Assembly: GCA_015059425.1 (NCBI GenBank) | Contig: SVAM01000003.1 | Location: 1 to 64,000 of the forward strand | Length of the DNA stretch: 64,000 bases | Reading direction: 5' to 3' | Source: Bacillota bacterium | GTDB taxonomy: Bacteria > Bacillota_I > Bacilli_A > RF39 > UBA660 | Shown here: piece by piece, positions 33,150-42,496 of the stretch | Position numbering within the stretch: position 1 is the first letter of the stretch | How the letters are laid out: each line of letters begins with the position of its first letter | The notes under the pieces: model-generated | What the model was told of the DNA's origin: nothing | Seen by the model: the letters and a program-made list of their open reading frames with translations, nothing else | Databases searched by the model: none | Program-made: the position numbers and the translations under genes

Positions 33150-33178
33150 ATCATATCATTTTTTTTTATTAAATGCAA
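33150..33178 (-). promoter_or_regulatory. Promoter of TasA-like copy 1
   Basis: TTGCAT (33173-33178), 17 bp, TATGAT (33150-33155). The sequence is identical to the copy 2 promoter. Confidence 0.7.
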
Positions 33179-33503
33179 TATCTTTTTAAAGATTTTTTAA
33201 TATCTTTCATTTTAATGGTAAATAAGAATAAATCAAAGAAAGAAGTATACATATGAAATATACATAAAATTAACAATAAAAAGAAAAAAAATTAACTATA
33301 GAAATGTATAAAAAATTAGTTTTAAATATATTTCTAAAAACAAAAATAAGGAAGATTGATAATTAATCTCCCTTAAAATTATTAGTATTAAGTCAATAAA
33401 TTTAACTCAATTAGCCAATTAAATTAAATCAAACCATACACTTTTTTATCCAAAATTACAGTTTAAATTAAGGATAGTTTTAGGTTTCAATAGTTTTTAA
33501 TTA
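33179..33503. other. Non-coding AT-rich spacer between the TasA-like copies
   Basis: No gene is supported here. The spacer is very AT-rich with one terminator-like hairpin (33350-33372). Its last 25 bases before copy 2's stop resemble the downstream flank of copy 1 (GATAGTTTT-AGGTTTCAATAG), showing that the duplication included the 3' flank. Confidence 0.6.
33350..33372 (-). terminator. Possible terminator of TasA-like copy 2
   Basis: AGATT/AATCT stem extended by flanking G-C pairs (GG/CC), followed by a T-rich stretch in the minus direction, about 130 bp past the copy 2 stop. Confidence 0.45.
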
Positions 33504-34247
33504 CTAAGCAGCTTTTTGTACAGATTTAACGTTTTCCACACCTGCAATTTCAGCAGTAATTTGTTTAACTTGATCTTCTTGGTTTTCGTTTTTATTTTCG
33601 TAGTAAACTACTAAATAATAATAAGCTTTACCTTCATCAGTAGCTAGACTATCACTAATAGTAACAGTTTTTGCAGTTGTTCCAGCAGCAAGTGATACTA
33701 GATCAGTATCAGTAGTATCCATAGCTACTCCAAGAGCAGCAGCATTAGTTGATGTAACCATTGCATTTCCGTAATTATTAGTATCTTCTCCAATACATGC
33801 ATAGAAGAAATGTGTTTCTCCAGGCTTAGTAGTAGTATCTTGTGTTAATGTACATGTAGCATTATCTTTGAATGAATAACTTCCAGTACTATCAACAACT
33901 TTATATAAATTCCATTTTAAATCAGTTGTAGTAGCATTTCCAAAATTAAGCTTAATATCATAAGATAATGTGTACTCACCATTAACATCACCAGTTTGAC
34001 TTGCATCTACAGCTATACTAGTGTATCCAAATCCTCCTGGATAGTCAAGATATTTTACAGAACCAGCTTGAGAATCTAAATCTAATGTAACAGATGAAAC
34101 TTTTGCAGTTTCAGTATTAACATTACCTGAACCTGTACCAGTTGTTGTTGATGTAGCAGTGAAATACGCAAATGTAGCACCTACTACAGCAACTAATAAT
34201 GTTGCAACAGCAATAACTGTTAATAAGATTGTGTTCTTTCTTTCCAT
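33504..34247 (-). CDS. TasA/camelysin-like SipW substrate, copy 2
   Basis: The 247-residue protein is collinear with copy 1 without gaps and differs at about 17 residues by my count. The N-terminal 50 residues are identical, and changes cluster in the mature domain. Several replace neutral residues with Lys (LQWN to LKWN, SFTDN to SFKDN, TTTTPG to TTTKPG, NVTSV to NVKSV). Both Cys are kept (ATCTLTQ, YACIGED). The promoter and ribosome site match copy 1, so both are probably expressed as paired fibre or surface subunits. Confidence 0.8.
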   Translation of the reverse strand: MERKNTILLTVIAVATLLVAVVGATFAYFTATSTTTGTGSGNVNTETAKVSSVTLDLDSQAGSVKYLDYPGGFGYTSIAVDASQTGDVNGEYTLSYDIKLNFGNATTTDLKWNLYKVVDSTGSYSFKDNATCTLTQDTTTKPGETHFFYACIGEDTNNYGNAMVTSTNAAALGVAMDTTDTDLVSLAAGTTAKTVTISDSLATDEGKAYYYLVVYYENKNENQEDQVKQITAEIAGVENVKSVQKAA

Positions 34248-34276
34248 AACTATTGTTTACCTCCTTTACTGTAAAA

Positions 34277-34305
34277 ATCATATCATTTTTTTTTATTAAA
34301 TGCAA
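34277..34305 (-). promoter_or_regulatory. Promoter of TasA-like copy 2
   Basis: TTGCAT (34300-34305), 17 bp, TATGAT (34277-34282), duplicated with the gene. Confidence 0.7.
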
Positions 34306-34339
34306 TATCTTTTTATACTTTTTAACTTATTTTGTTTTA

Positions 34340-36484
34340 TTATTTTAAGCTAGATTTTTTTAGAGTTAAAGATACTTTTTTCTTTTCTTTATTTATGTCA
34401 AGAACATAACATTTAATAATGTCTCCTACACTTACAACTTCACTTGGATGTTTAATAAAGTCTTCAGACATTTCTGATATATGAATTAAACCATCATTCT
34501 TAAGTCCAATATCTACGAATGCTCCAAAATCTATTACATTACGTACTGTTCCTTCTAGTTCCATACCAATTTTTAAATCATCTATTGTTAATATATCACT
34601 TTTAAGTATAGGAGCATTTAATTCATCTCTAGGATCTCTAAATGGCGCTATAAAGGCTTTTATAATATCTTCTACTGTATATATATCAGAATTAACTTCT
34701 TTAGCTAATTCTTCATAATTAATGCTATTTAAAGTTGTTTTAGCTTTATCAGTACCAATATCATTTATATCTAAGTTATATTTGTTTAAAATACAATTAG
34801 CTATATTATAACTTTCTGGGTGTATAGATGTTTTATCAAGTATATTAGATCCTTCTGGAATTCTTAAAAAACCTATCGCCTGTTCATATACTTTTTCACT
34901 AAATACTTTAGCAAGTTCTTTACGTGTCAATATAGTGCCAACTTTATTTTTATAATCAAATAATTTATCTATAACTCTTTTATTCATACCTGAAATATAA
35001 TTTAAAAGTTCACGAGAAGCAGTATTAACATTAACCCCGACACTATTAACTGCAGTTGATACAACTAAATTTAGTTCGCTATCTAATTTTTTAGGAGTAA
35101 CATCATGTTGATACATACCTACTCCAATACTTTTTGGTTCTATTTTAACTAGTTCTGATAATGGGTCAATTAAACGTCTAGCAATTGACACCGCACTACG
35201 TTCTTCGACATGTAAAGTAGGGAATTCCTCTTGCGCAAGCTTACTTGCAGAATAAACACTAGCACCTGCTTCATTAACTATAATATATGATACTTCTTTT
35301 TTAGCCTCTTTAATAACTTTAGATATAAAAGCTTCGCTTTCTCTTGATGCAGTACCATTACCTATTGCAATAATATCTATATTATATTTATCAATTAAAT
35401 CTAAAACTTTAGCTTTTGATTTTTCTATTTCATTTTTAGGTTCATGAGGATATATAACATCTATATGCTCTAAATTACCATTTTTGGATATTACTGCCAG
35501 TTTACAACCAGTTCTAAAAGCTGGGTCAAAACCTAATACTGTTTTGGATTTAATAGGTGGTTGCATTAAAAGATTGTGTAAATTCTTACTAAAATTATTT
35601 ATTGCACTATCTTCAGCTACTTCTGTAAGTTCTGCTCTAATTTCTCTTTCAATACTTGGCATAATTAATCTTTTTAAAGAATCGGTTATACTTATTTTTA
35701 ATAAGTTAGTTGTATCAACATTATCTTTATGAATTAATTTACTTTGCAAATAATTCTCTAAAAATTCCAAATTATATTCAATAGAAACATTAAGTATATC
35801 TTCTTTTTCTCCTCTATTAATCGCAAGTATTCTATGCGATTTAACAAATTTTATTGGTTCATTATAATCATAATACATTTCATATACTTTATTTTCATCT
35901 TCTGCTTTTTTCTTTTTAACAGATTTTAAATTTCCAAACTTAAAAGTATTAGCGCGTATATACTTTCTAAAGTTAGCATTATCACTAATATTTTCCGCTA
36001 CTATATAGCAAGCTTGTTCTAAAGCAAATTCTACACTAGTCACTTTATCTGATAAATATTTTTTTGCTTCTTCTTTAATATTTTTATTTTCTCTAAATAT
36101 TTCTTTAGCTAAAGGTTCTAATCCTAACTTTATTGCTTCTGTGGCTTTCGTTTTTTTCTTTTCTTTAAAAGGTCTATATAAATCTTCAAGTTCTACTAAT
36201 TTTGAAGCACACATAATTTCATTTTTAAGTTCATCAGTTAATAAACCCTTTTCATCTATAAGACGAATTATATCTTCTTTACGTTTAAGTAAATTAACTT
36301 GATAAGTATATACTTCATTTATTTTACTTATTTGATTCTCATCTAAAGTACCTGTAGCTTCCTTTCTATATCTTGCAATAAAAGGAATTGTAGCACCTTC
36401 ACTTAATAAGTTTAAAGTATTAGCTACTTGATACTCTTTAATGTTTAATTCTAAACTAATTTCTTTAATAATATTTTCATTCAT
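34340..36484 (-). CDS. tex: Tex-family RNA-binding transcription accessory protein
   Basis: The 714-residue protein shows the Tex landmarks in order: N-terminal helical region with TIPFIARYRKEATG, YqgF-like RNase H fold (GFDPAFRTGCKLAVI), the helix-hairpin-helix pair (NTASRELLNYISG; PEGSNILDKTSIHPESY) and a C-terminal S1 domain (GMELEGTVRNVIDFGAFVDIGL). Tex binds nucleic acids and RNA polymerase, with effects on transcription and RNA processing. AGGAGTAGAATTT precedes the ATG. Length is normal for the family. Confidence 0.93.
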   Translation of the reverse strand: MNENIIKEISLELNIKEYQVANTLNLLSEGATIPFIARYRKEATGTLDENQISKINEVYTYQVNLLKRKEDIIRLIDEKGLLTDELKNEIMCASKLVELEDLYRPFKEKKKTKATEAIKLGLEPLAKEIFRENKNIKEEAKKYLSDKVTSVEFALEQACYIVAENISDNANFRKYIRANTFKFGNLKSVKKKKAEDENKVYEMYYDYNEPIKFVKSHRILAINRGEKEDILNVSIEYNLEFLENYLQSKLIHKDNVDTTNLLKISITDSLKRLIMPSIEREIRAELTEVAEDSAINNFSKNLHNLLMQPPIKSKTVLGFDPAFRTGCKLAVISKNGNLEHIDVIYPHEPKNEIEKSKAKVLDLIDKYNIDIIAIGNGTASRESEAFISKVIKEAKKEVSYIIVNEAGASVYSASKLAQEEFPTLHVEERSAVSIARRLIDPLSELVKIEPKSIGVGMYQHDVTPKKLDSELNLVVSTAVNSVGVNVNTASRELLNYISGMNKRVIDKLFDYKNKVGTILTRKELAKVFSEKVYEQAIGFLRIPEGSNILDKTSIHPESYNIANCILNKYNLDINDIGTDKAKTTLNSINYEELAKEVNSDIYTVEDIIKAFIAPFRDPRDELNAPILKSDILTIDDLKIGMELEGTVRNVIDFGAFVDIGLKNDGLIHISEMSEDFIKHPSEVVSVGDIIKCYVLDINKEKKKVSLTLKKSSLK

Positions 36485-36530
36485 AAATTCTACTCCTAGC
36501 TAAATAAATATAACATAATTAATTTAATTA

Positions 36531-36559
36531 TTGCAATATTGTATTTAATTATATATAAT
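36531..36559 (+). promoter_or_regulatory. Promoter of the 36.6 kb orphan pair
   Basis: TTGCAA (36531-36536), 17 bp, TATAAT (36554-36559), 30 bp before the start at 36590. Confidence 0.75.
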
Positions 36560-36589
36560 AAAAACTAAACTTTGAAAAGAGGAATATTT

Positions 36590-37279
36590 ATGCCTTATCA
36601 TACTGAAATAATGTTTTTTGAAATATTAAAATTAAACTACTATTTAACAGGTAACGAAAGCTTAAAACTTAATATTTTAGAAGAAGCATTTTATGCTTTA
36701 CAAGATGTTATTAATATTAAAGAAGAATTAACTATTAACAATATTTTTGAAGAAGAGCTAGAAAAATTATTAGAAAATTTTTCAAATTCTTTTGTTATAG
36801 AAGATGACGAAATAATAATAAGTGAAGATATAGAATTAGTTTATGACGAAATAATAATGAAAATACCTACATTAAAAGAAATTGACTATGCTATTCAAGA
36901 ATATGTTCAAAATGTAATAGTTTATAAAAGCTTACAAATACCAGTTCCAATTGAAGAAACTAAAGAATTATTTGAGATTAATTTAAGAATAATGCAACTT
37001 TATATTATGCTTGGCGAAAATGAATTTAAAAACAAAAATATATTTAGTATAATATCTCAAATAAAAGTATTTACGGATATGTTAAAAAATAAACTTAATG
37101 AAATAGATAATACAATGTTGTATAAAATAAAAATGTGTTGTGCCCATTATAATGGTAGGTATTTACTAGATGAAGAAGATTATTTTACAAATTCAAATTG
37201 GAATATAGCTTTATTTTCAAATAATAGAAACCAAATTTATAGTTTGAGTTATGATAAATTGCAATATTTAAGTGAATAA
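36590..37279 (+). CDS. Uncharacterised 229-aa acidic helical protein
   Basis: Family not recognised. The start at 36590 has AGAGGAA upstream. The protein is acidic (runs such as EEELEKLLENF and DDEIIISED), helical and soluble. It carries a short Cys pair (MCCAHYNGRY) near residue 190. It is followed after 12 bp by a second orphan gene, and the pair is flanked by a consensus promoter and a terminator. Confidence 0.6.
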   Translation: MPYHTEIMFFEILKLNYYLTGNESLKLNILEEAFYALQDVINIKEELTINNIFEEELEKLLENFSNSFVIEDDEIIISEDIELVYDEIIMKIPTLKEIDYAIQEYVQNVIVYKSLQIPVPIEETKELFEINLRIMQLYIMLGENEFKNKNIFSIISQIKVFTDMLKNKLNEIDNTMLYKIKMCCAHYNGRYLLDEEDYFTNSNWNIALFSNNRNQIYSLSYDKLQYLSE

Positions 37280-37291
37280 ATTGATGAAACA

Positions 37292-37888
37292 ATGAATGAA
37301 GAAAATGAAGAAATAATAAATGATTATCTATCTAATGAGTATGAAGCTAACGAAGAAGAATATTCTGGAATTAATAATTATTTTGAAGAAATACCGTTTT
37401 TTCTAACCTATTATTTAATATGCTTAAACAAATTTATAATAAAGAATAAATATAATTTAAAAATAGATATAATAGAAAATTTAATAGTAAAAAAATATTT
37501 ATTATTATATTTACCGGAATTATCTAATATAGAAGAACATCTTTTAGAAAAATATACAATAAACGATTTAGAGTTACCAACAATAAATACAGAATGGCTA
37601 ACCGAAAGCTCATTTCAAACCTTATTATCTAAAACACAAGAATGTGCTTTATTATTTGATTATTCAGATGAAGACTTTAATAATTACCCTCATCTATATT
37701 CTAAAATCATAACTAATTGTATATTTATAAAATGTTTTTTAGAATTATCAATTAACGAAAATAATAATAAAACTGTTATTGAAACAATAACTAATGCAAG
37801 ATACTATAAACATAAAGATTATAAAATAACAACAAATATAATAGACGAAATTATATTTAACAATAATTTCCAACGTAAATTACAATAA
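37292..37888 (+). CDS. Uncharacterised 198-aa acidic protein
   Basis: Family not recognised. The protein starts with a very acidic segment (NEENEEIINDYLSNEYEANEEEY), then helical hydrophobic-acidic stretches, and ends basic. Its size, helical content and position 12 bp behind the 229-aa gene suggest that they work together. Translation may be coupled because no strong ribosome site precedes the ATG. No catalytic motif is seen. Confidence 0.55.
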   Translation: MNEENEEIINDYLSNEYEANEEEYSGINNYFEEIPFFLTYYLICLNKFIIKNKYNLKIDIIENLIVKKYLLLYLPELSNIEEHLLEKYTINDLELPTINTEWLTESSFQTLLSKTQECALLFDYSDEDFNNYPHLYSKIITNCIFIKCFLELSINENNNKTVIETITNARYYKHKDYKITTNIIDEIIFNNNFQRKLQ

Positions 37889-37917
37889 AAATATGAGGCT
37901 TATAATCTCATATTTTT
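37887..37917. terminator. Bidirectional terminator
   Basis: A perfect 11-bp stem AAAAATATGAG/CTCATATTTTT serves both the plus-strand orphan pair and the convergent ORF6N gene. Confidence 0.85.
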
Positions 37918-38795
37918 ATTTCATCTAACATTTTATCTAATATATTATTATTTTTTATTTTGCTTATTGCAAAACATTTCTTACCTAAATCTTTAAATGA
38001 TGCCCCACAGTGATATAATACCTTCTTATCTAAAATTATAAATCTATCATGATATGATTTAGATATTTTTATCTCTATATTATTATATTGTTTTTTATAT
38101 TTTTCTAAGTCTATCTCATTTATTTTGTTAGTAATTATTAATATATTCACTTTAATTTTAGAACACACATCTAAAAACTTTTTATCTATATAATTGTCTA
38201 TTATTATTATTATTTCTTCTTTAGCACTTTTTAATATATCAATTAATAAAGAATATGCATCATATGTCTGACCTTCAAAATAGATTCCTTCTCTTATTTC
38301 ATTTTGAGTAAATTTATCAAATATAATCTTAAAATTATCATCATATTCTATAAGTTTTTGCTCATATATATCTAGTTTGTTATGAATATTATTTATACTT
38401 ATTATTATATCCTTATTTTCTAATATAAAATGTCTCATAGATACAAAAGCTCTCATAATATTAATACTAACTTTTGTTGCAGTATTAGTTTTTAAAACAG
38501 AACTTAACATTGCAATCCCCTGTTCTGTAAATACATAAGGCAAGTATTTAATATTATACCCTCTTCCAGTTTTATTCAAGGTTCCAATTTGGAACCTTAA
38601 AATTTCTTCTCGAGTTAATTGGAAATAAAAATCTTCTGGAAACCTATCAACATTTCTTTTTACTGCTTTATTAATATCCTTAGTACCATTAGCACATCCA
38701 TACAATTTTGCTAAATCACTATCTAGCATTACTTGTTTTCCTCTAATCTCATATATCATATTTTCTATTTTTATATTTTCTTTTTCTTCTATCAT
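37908..38795 (-). CDS. ORF6N-domain protein with PLD-like C-terminus
   Basis: The 295-residue protein (ATG at 38795, AGGAGGG upstream) begins with an ORF6N domain: MIYEIRGKQVMLDSDLAKLYG, NVDRFPEDFYFQL and YVFTEQGIAMLSSVL. ORF6N is a DNA-binding module common in phages, mobile elements and abundant orphan genes. After a coiled linker, the C-terminal 100 residues read like a truncated phospholipase D-type domain: EIIIIIDNYIDKKFLDVC and YHDRFIILDKKVLYHCGASFKDLG (HxxxxxxD instead of HxKxxxxD). This layout recurs in proteins annotated as ORF6N/Rha-like. It is the clearest accessory gene in this part of the window. Role unknown. Confidence 0.8.
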   Translation of the reverse strand: MIEEKENIKIENMIYEIRGKQVMLDSDLAKLYGCANGTKDINKAVKRNVDRFPEDFYFQLTREEILRFQIGTLNKTGRGYNIKYLPYVFTEQGIAMLSSVLKTNTATKVSINIMRAFVSMRHFILENKDIIISINNIHNKLDIYEQKLIEYDDNFKIIFDKFTQNEIREGIYFEGQTYDAYSLLIDILKSAKEEIIIIIDNYIDKKFLDVCSKIKVNILIITNKINEIDLEKYKKQYNNIEIKISKSYHDRFIILDKKVLYHCGASFKDLGKKCFAISKIKNNNILDKMLDEIKI

Positions 38796-38818
38796 AAGCC
38801 CTCCTGAATTATATATTA

Positions 38819-38847
38819 ATTTTAACATACATTTGTTCTTGTATCAA
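38819..38847 (-). promoter_or_regulatory. Promoter of the ORF6N gene
   Basis: TTGATA (38842-38847), 17 bp, TAAAAT (38819-38824) on the minus strand, back to back with the typA promoter. Confidence 0.65.
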
Positions 38848-38865
38848 GCTTAACTAAATTTTTTC

Positions 38866-38894
38866 TTGTTAAATACACTTATTTGTGATAAACT
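38866..38894 (+). promoter_or_regulatory. Promoter of typA
   Basis: TTGTTA (38866-38871), 17 bp, TAAACT (38889-38894), 33 bp before the typA ATG. Confidence 0.55.
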
Positions 38895-38926
38895 AAATTA
38901 GTTTTAAAAAGAAAGAAGTTGATTTT

Positions 38927-40729
38927 ATGGAAAAAATCATAAATATCGCCGTGGTTGCCCATGTTGATGCTGGTAAAAGTACTCTAGTAGATGCCCTACT
39001 AGACCAAAACGGAGTATTTAACACACATGAAGCTAAAGAAGAACGCATAATGGATTCTAACGATTTAGAAAAAGAAAGAGGAATAACTATTTATTCTAAA
39101 AATTGTTCTATAAGATACAAGGATTATAAGATAAATATTGTTGATACTCCAGGACATGCTGATTTTTCAAGTGAAGTAGAACGTGTTATAAAAACCGTTG
39201 ATACAGTTATATTATTAGTAGACTCTGCTGAAGGGCCAATGCCTCAAACAAGATTTGTTTTAAATAAAGCTTTAGAACAAAACTTAAGACCAATCTTATT
39301 TATCAATAAAATTGATAAAAACGATGCACGTCCAGAAGAAGTAGTAGATATGACATTTAATTTATTTATGGAATTAAATGCTACAGATGAACAACTAGAT
39401 TTCCCAATTATATACGGGATTGCTAAACGTGGTACTTGTACTACTAATTTATTAGAAGAAGGAAAAGATATTTCTCCATTATTAGAAACAATTATTAATC
39501 ATGTTGAACCATTTAAAGGTAGTGAATCTGATTCTTTACAATTACAAATATCTAACTTAGGATATGATGATTATATTGGACGTTTAGGGATAGGAAGAAT
39601 TAATAAAGGGAAAATTAAAAACGGAGAAACTGTAACATTAGTTAAAAATGATGGAAAAGTAGAATCATTTAGAATTACTAAATTATTTGTTAATGAAGGT
39701 ATAAATAAAGTAGAAAAAGATATAGCATATTTTGGAGATATAGTAACTATCGCTGGATGTCCTAATATTTCTATTGGTGATACTATATGTGAAAGAGGAG
39801 TTGTAGATCCACTTCCTCCAATAAGTATTGAAAGACCAACTCTATCTATGAACTTTTTAGTTAACTCTTCTCCATTCGCTGGTAAATCAGGTAAATTTTT
39901 AACTACAAGACACATTAAAGAAAGATTAGAAAAAGAATTAGAAACAAACGTAGGATTAATTGTTGAAGAATTAGTAGGAAATGATGGATATAAAGTAAGC
40001 GGACGTGGTGAACTACATTTATCAGTATTACTTGAAAATATGCGCCGTGAAGGTTACGAATTATCAGTATCAAAACCAGAAGTATTAATAGAAGAAATTA
40101 ATGGTGTTAAATGTGAACCATTTGAACGTGTTATAATAAATGTACCTAGCGATTATTCTGGAACTATTATTAATGATTTGCAAGAAAGAAAAGGAACTTT
40201 AGAAGTAATAACAAATAGCGATGATAACTATGTACATTTAGAGTTTAGTGCGCCTACTAGAGGATTAATAGGATACCGCTCTTCATTTATTACTAACACC
40301 AAAGGTGAAGGTGTAATGATACGTAGTTTTGAAGATTATAAACCACATGTAGGACCTATTACTAGACGTAAAAATGGTGTATTAGTTTCAATGGAAGCAG
40401 GAAAAGCTTTAGGATATTCTTTATGGAATTTAGAAGATAGAGGAACATTAATTATCGAACCTGCAACAGAGGTATATATAGGAATGATTGTAGGAATTCA
40501 CAATCGCGATAACGATTTAAATGTTAATCCGTGTAAAAATAAAAATTTAACTAATACCAGAGCTAGTGGTAGCGATGAAGCCATTAACTTAACTAGGCCA
40601 AAGAAATTTACATTAGAAGAAGCATTAGAATTTATTGAAGATGATGAATATGTTGAGGTTACTCCTACAGATATAAGATTAAGAAAAAAAATATTAGATC
40701 CAAATGCTCGTTTTAGAGATAATAGATAA
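38927..40729 (+). CDS. typA: Ribosome-associated GTPase TypA/BipA
   Basis: The 600-residue translational GTPase has G1 AHVDAGKST, switch [11 protein letters not shown]4 NKID, domain II, and the TypA-specific C-terminal domain ([49 protein letters not shown]). TypA acts in 50S assembly and stress and cold adaptation. G1 usually reads HVDHGKT; here Ala replaces His as in EF-G. AAAGAAG precedes the ATG. It is a single-gene unit with promoter and terminator. Confidence 0.95.
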   Translation: MEKIINIAVVAHVDAGKSTLVDALLDQNGVFNTHEAKEERIMDSNDLEKERGITIYSKNCSIRYKDYKINIVDTPGHADFSSEVERVIKTVDTVILLVDSAEGPMPQTRFVLNKALEQNLRPILFINKIDKNDARPEEVVDMTFNLFMELNATDEQLDFPIIYGIAKRGTCTTNLLEEGKDISPLLETIINHVEPFKGSESDSLQLQISNLGYDDYIGRLGIGRINKGKIKNGETVTLVKNDGKVESFRITKLFVNEGINKVEKDIAYFGDIVTIAGCPNISIGDTICERGVVDPLPPISIERPTLSMNFLVNSSPFAGKSGKFLTTRHIKERLEKELETNVGLIVEELVGNDGYKVSGRGELHLSVLLENMRREGYELSVSKPEVLIEEINGVKCEPFERVIINVPSDYSGTIINDLQERKGTLEVITNSDDNYVHLEFSAPTRGLIGYRSSFITNTKGEGVMIRSFEDYKPHVGPITRRKNGVLVSMEAGKALGYSLWNLEDRGTLIIEPATEVYIGMIVGIHNRDNDLNVNPCKNKNLTNTRASGSDEAINLTRPKKFTLEEALEFIEDDEYVEVTPTDIRLRKKILDPNARFRDNR

Positions 40730-40755
40730 GCTAAATAAAATAATTTAGCTTTTTT
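40729..40755 (+). terminator. Terminator of typA
   Basis: AGCTAAAT/ATTTAGCT stem followed by T5. Confidence 0.85.
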
Positions 40756-40762
40756 AATAATA

Positions 40763-40798
40763 AAAATAGATTTAAGAAATAATTCTTAAATCTATTTT
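40763..40798 (-). terminator. Terminator of the surface protein gene
   Basis: A perfect 16-bp stem closed by an ATAA loop (40763-40778 with 40783-40798). It overlaps the stop of the surface protein gene. Confidence 0.85.
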
Positions 40799-42402
40799 AA
40801 ATTAAGTTCATTTTTAATAAAACTTCTACTTCCATTAGATTTTATAACATACATAGAAACTTTATTATTTATTTTAACAGTTATTTGAATTTGATATCCT
40901 ACAATACCTAAACCTGAAGCATTTGGTATTTTTATATATTTAGGACTATAAAAATCATTTGGCAATTCTATAAAACCTAAATTATTTAAATCATTTACTA
41001 AATTTAAGTAATCTTTAGTTGAAAGTGTTTCATTATAAGTTAGATTTGGATTTACAGCACAATTATTTTGTGTTAAATCTACAGATTTAGTATAGATATT
41101 ACTATTATAGGAAACATCTCCATATTTACAAGTCGTACCATTACCCTTTTCTTTTACTACCACTGTTACTTGAGCAGATTTACCTCCAGCTGTTGCAGTA
41201 ACAGTGGTAGTTCCAACTTTAAGACCAGTTATTTTCCCATTATCAACTTTCGCAATACTTGTATTTGCACTTTTCCAAGTAACAGCTTTATCTACAGCAT
41301 TCGTAGGTTTTACGGTAGCACTAACAGTCTTAGAATCATTAACATAAAGATAAATAGTACTATAATTTAATGAAACCGAAGAAACATTAATAATATTAGG
41401 TTCTTCACTGCTGCTATTACCATTACCACTTTGCTGATTCTCAATTTTTTCCCATTTAGCAACAAGTGTTAAATTGCTAGTAATTTTTGTACTAAAATTA
41501 AATTCTTGATTATTATAATACCATGCAATAAACTTATAACCACTTCTTGAGGGGTCTAAAGGTTTAGTTACTATATCATTTTCCTCTACTGTTTGAGATT
41601 TTACTTCACTACCATTATTAGAATCAAATGTTATATTATAAAGTTTAGCTTCCGGTTTAATAATTGTAAGTTTTGCTACTACCGGTTCCGTTTTATTACC
41701 ATATTTATCAGAAACAATTATTTTTACTTTATATTCTCCTGATTTATTAAAACTAGAATAATCAATTATATTTCCATTTTCATCTATATCTTTATCATAA
41801 TAACTATATACACACTCATCATTTATATCAAAGCACAAAGATACAAAATCTTCAATATGATAAGTTTTACCTTCATATATTTCAACATTACTAGTAGAAA
41901 CAACAGGCGCTTTAGTATCTTTTACTATTAATTTTACCGTATATTCTTTATCAAAAACTTTAATATTTATACCATATGTATTTTGAGATTTTAAATAAGA
42001 TTCAATACATGGAAAATTATTAATATCAACATCTTCTGTATTATTAATTTTTTCTAAATCTTGAGTAGAACAATTAGTTTTATCATAAGCAAATTCCATT
42101 TCTAATGGATAACTAATTTTAATATCTTCTTTAGAAACATTTTTAATAGTTTTAAAATAATCATAAACATCAGGTAAATTATCACCAGATTCTATTATTA
42201 GTTCGTCTTTAAATTCATAATAAGGTTCATTTTTTGGTTTTGGTTTTACAGTACTGTTTGAATTTTTCAGTATTAACATAACTATTATTATAACAATAAC
42301 TATTGCTAAAATTATTCCACCTATAATTAATAATAATCTTAAAAAATCTTTTTTATTATGTTTTTTATTATAACTTTCATCAAAAATAAATCTTTTTTTC
42401 AT
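40792..42402 (-). CDS. Cell-surface protein with InlB B-type repeat and BIG2 domain
   Basis: The 536-residue protein has a basic cytoplasmic N-terminus and one transmembrane helix (residues about 22-45) that anchors an extracellular body. Its modules in order are a Cys-containing region, an Ig/HYR-like domain (DTKAPVVSTSNVEIYEGK...VSDKYGNKTEPV), a Listeria-Bacteroides B repeat (YNITFDSNNGSEVKSQTV...GYKFIAWYYNNQEFNF), a BIG2 domain (SVSLNYSTIYLYVNDSKTV...GKITGLKVGTTTVTATAGG), and a unique C-terminal domain. Such proteins mediate adhesion or matrix contacts. No LPXTG motif is present, so anchoring is by the helix. Confidence 0.85.
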   Translation of the reverse strand: MKKRFIFDESYNKKHNKKDFLRLLLIIGGIILAIVIVIIIVMLILKNSNSTVKPKPKNEPYYEFKDELIIESGDNLPDVYDYFKTIKNVSKEDIKISYPLEMEFAYDKTNCSTQDLEKINNTEDVDINNFPCIESYLKSQNTYGINIKVFDKEYTVKLIVKDTKAPVVSTSNVEIYEGKTYHIEDFVSLCFDINDECVYSYYDKDIDENGNIIDYSSFNKSGEYKVKIIVSDKYGNKTEPVVAKLTIIKPEAKLYNITFDSNNGSEVKSQTVEENDIVTKPLDPSRSGYKFIAWYYNNQEFNFSTKITSNLTLVAKWEKIENQQSGNGNSSSEEPNIINVSSVSLNYSTIYLYVNDSKTVSATVKPTNAVDKAVTWKSANTSIAKVDNGKITGLKVGTTTVTATAGGKSAQVTVVVKEKGNGTTCKYGDVSYNSNIYTKSVDLTQNNCAVNPNLTYNETLSTKDYLNLVNDLNNLGFIELPNDFYSPKYIKIPNASGLGIVGYQIQITVKINNKVSMYVIKSNGSRSFIKNELNLK

Positions 42403-42469
42403 TTTATTCAGCCCTTTATTATAACTATAATCATTTTAACATCTTTTTTTTTATAATACTAGTATAAAT

Positions 42470-42496
42470 TAAAAAACTGAGTTTTCCTCAGTTTAT
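42470..42496 (-). terminator. Terminator of ftsH
   Basis: AAACTGAG/CTCAGTTT stem with a 5-nt loop, followed by T runs in the minus direction. Confidence 0.85.

Noticed and set aside
32996-33178. A 60-aa frame covering the start of TasA-like copy 1, repeated at copy 2
   Set aside because: It is an out-of-frame reading of the duplicated promoter and signal-peptide region. It appears twice only because the locus is duplicated.
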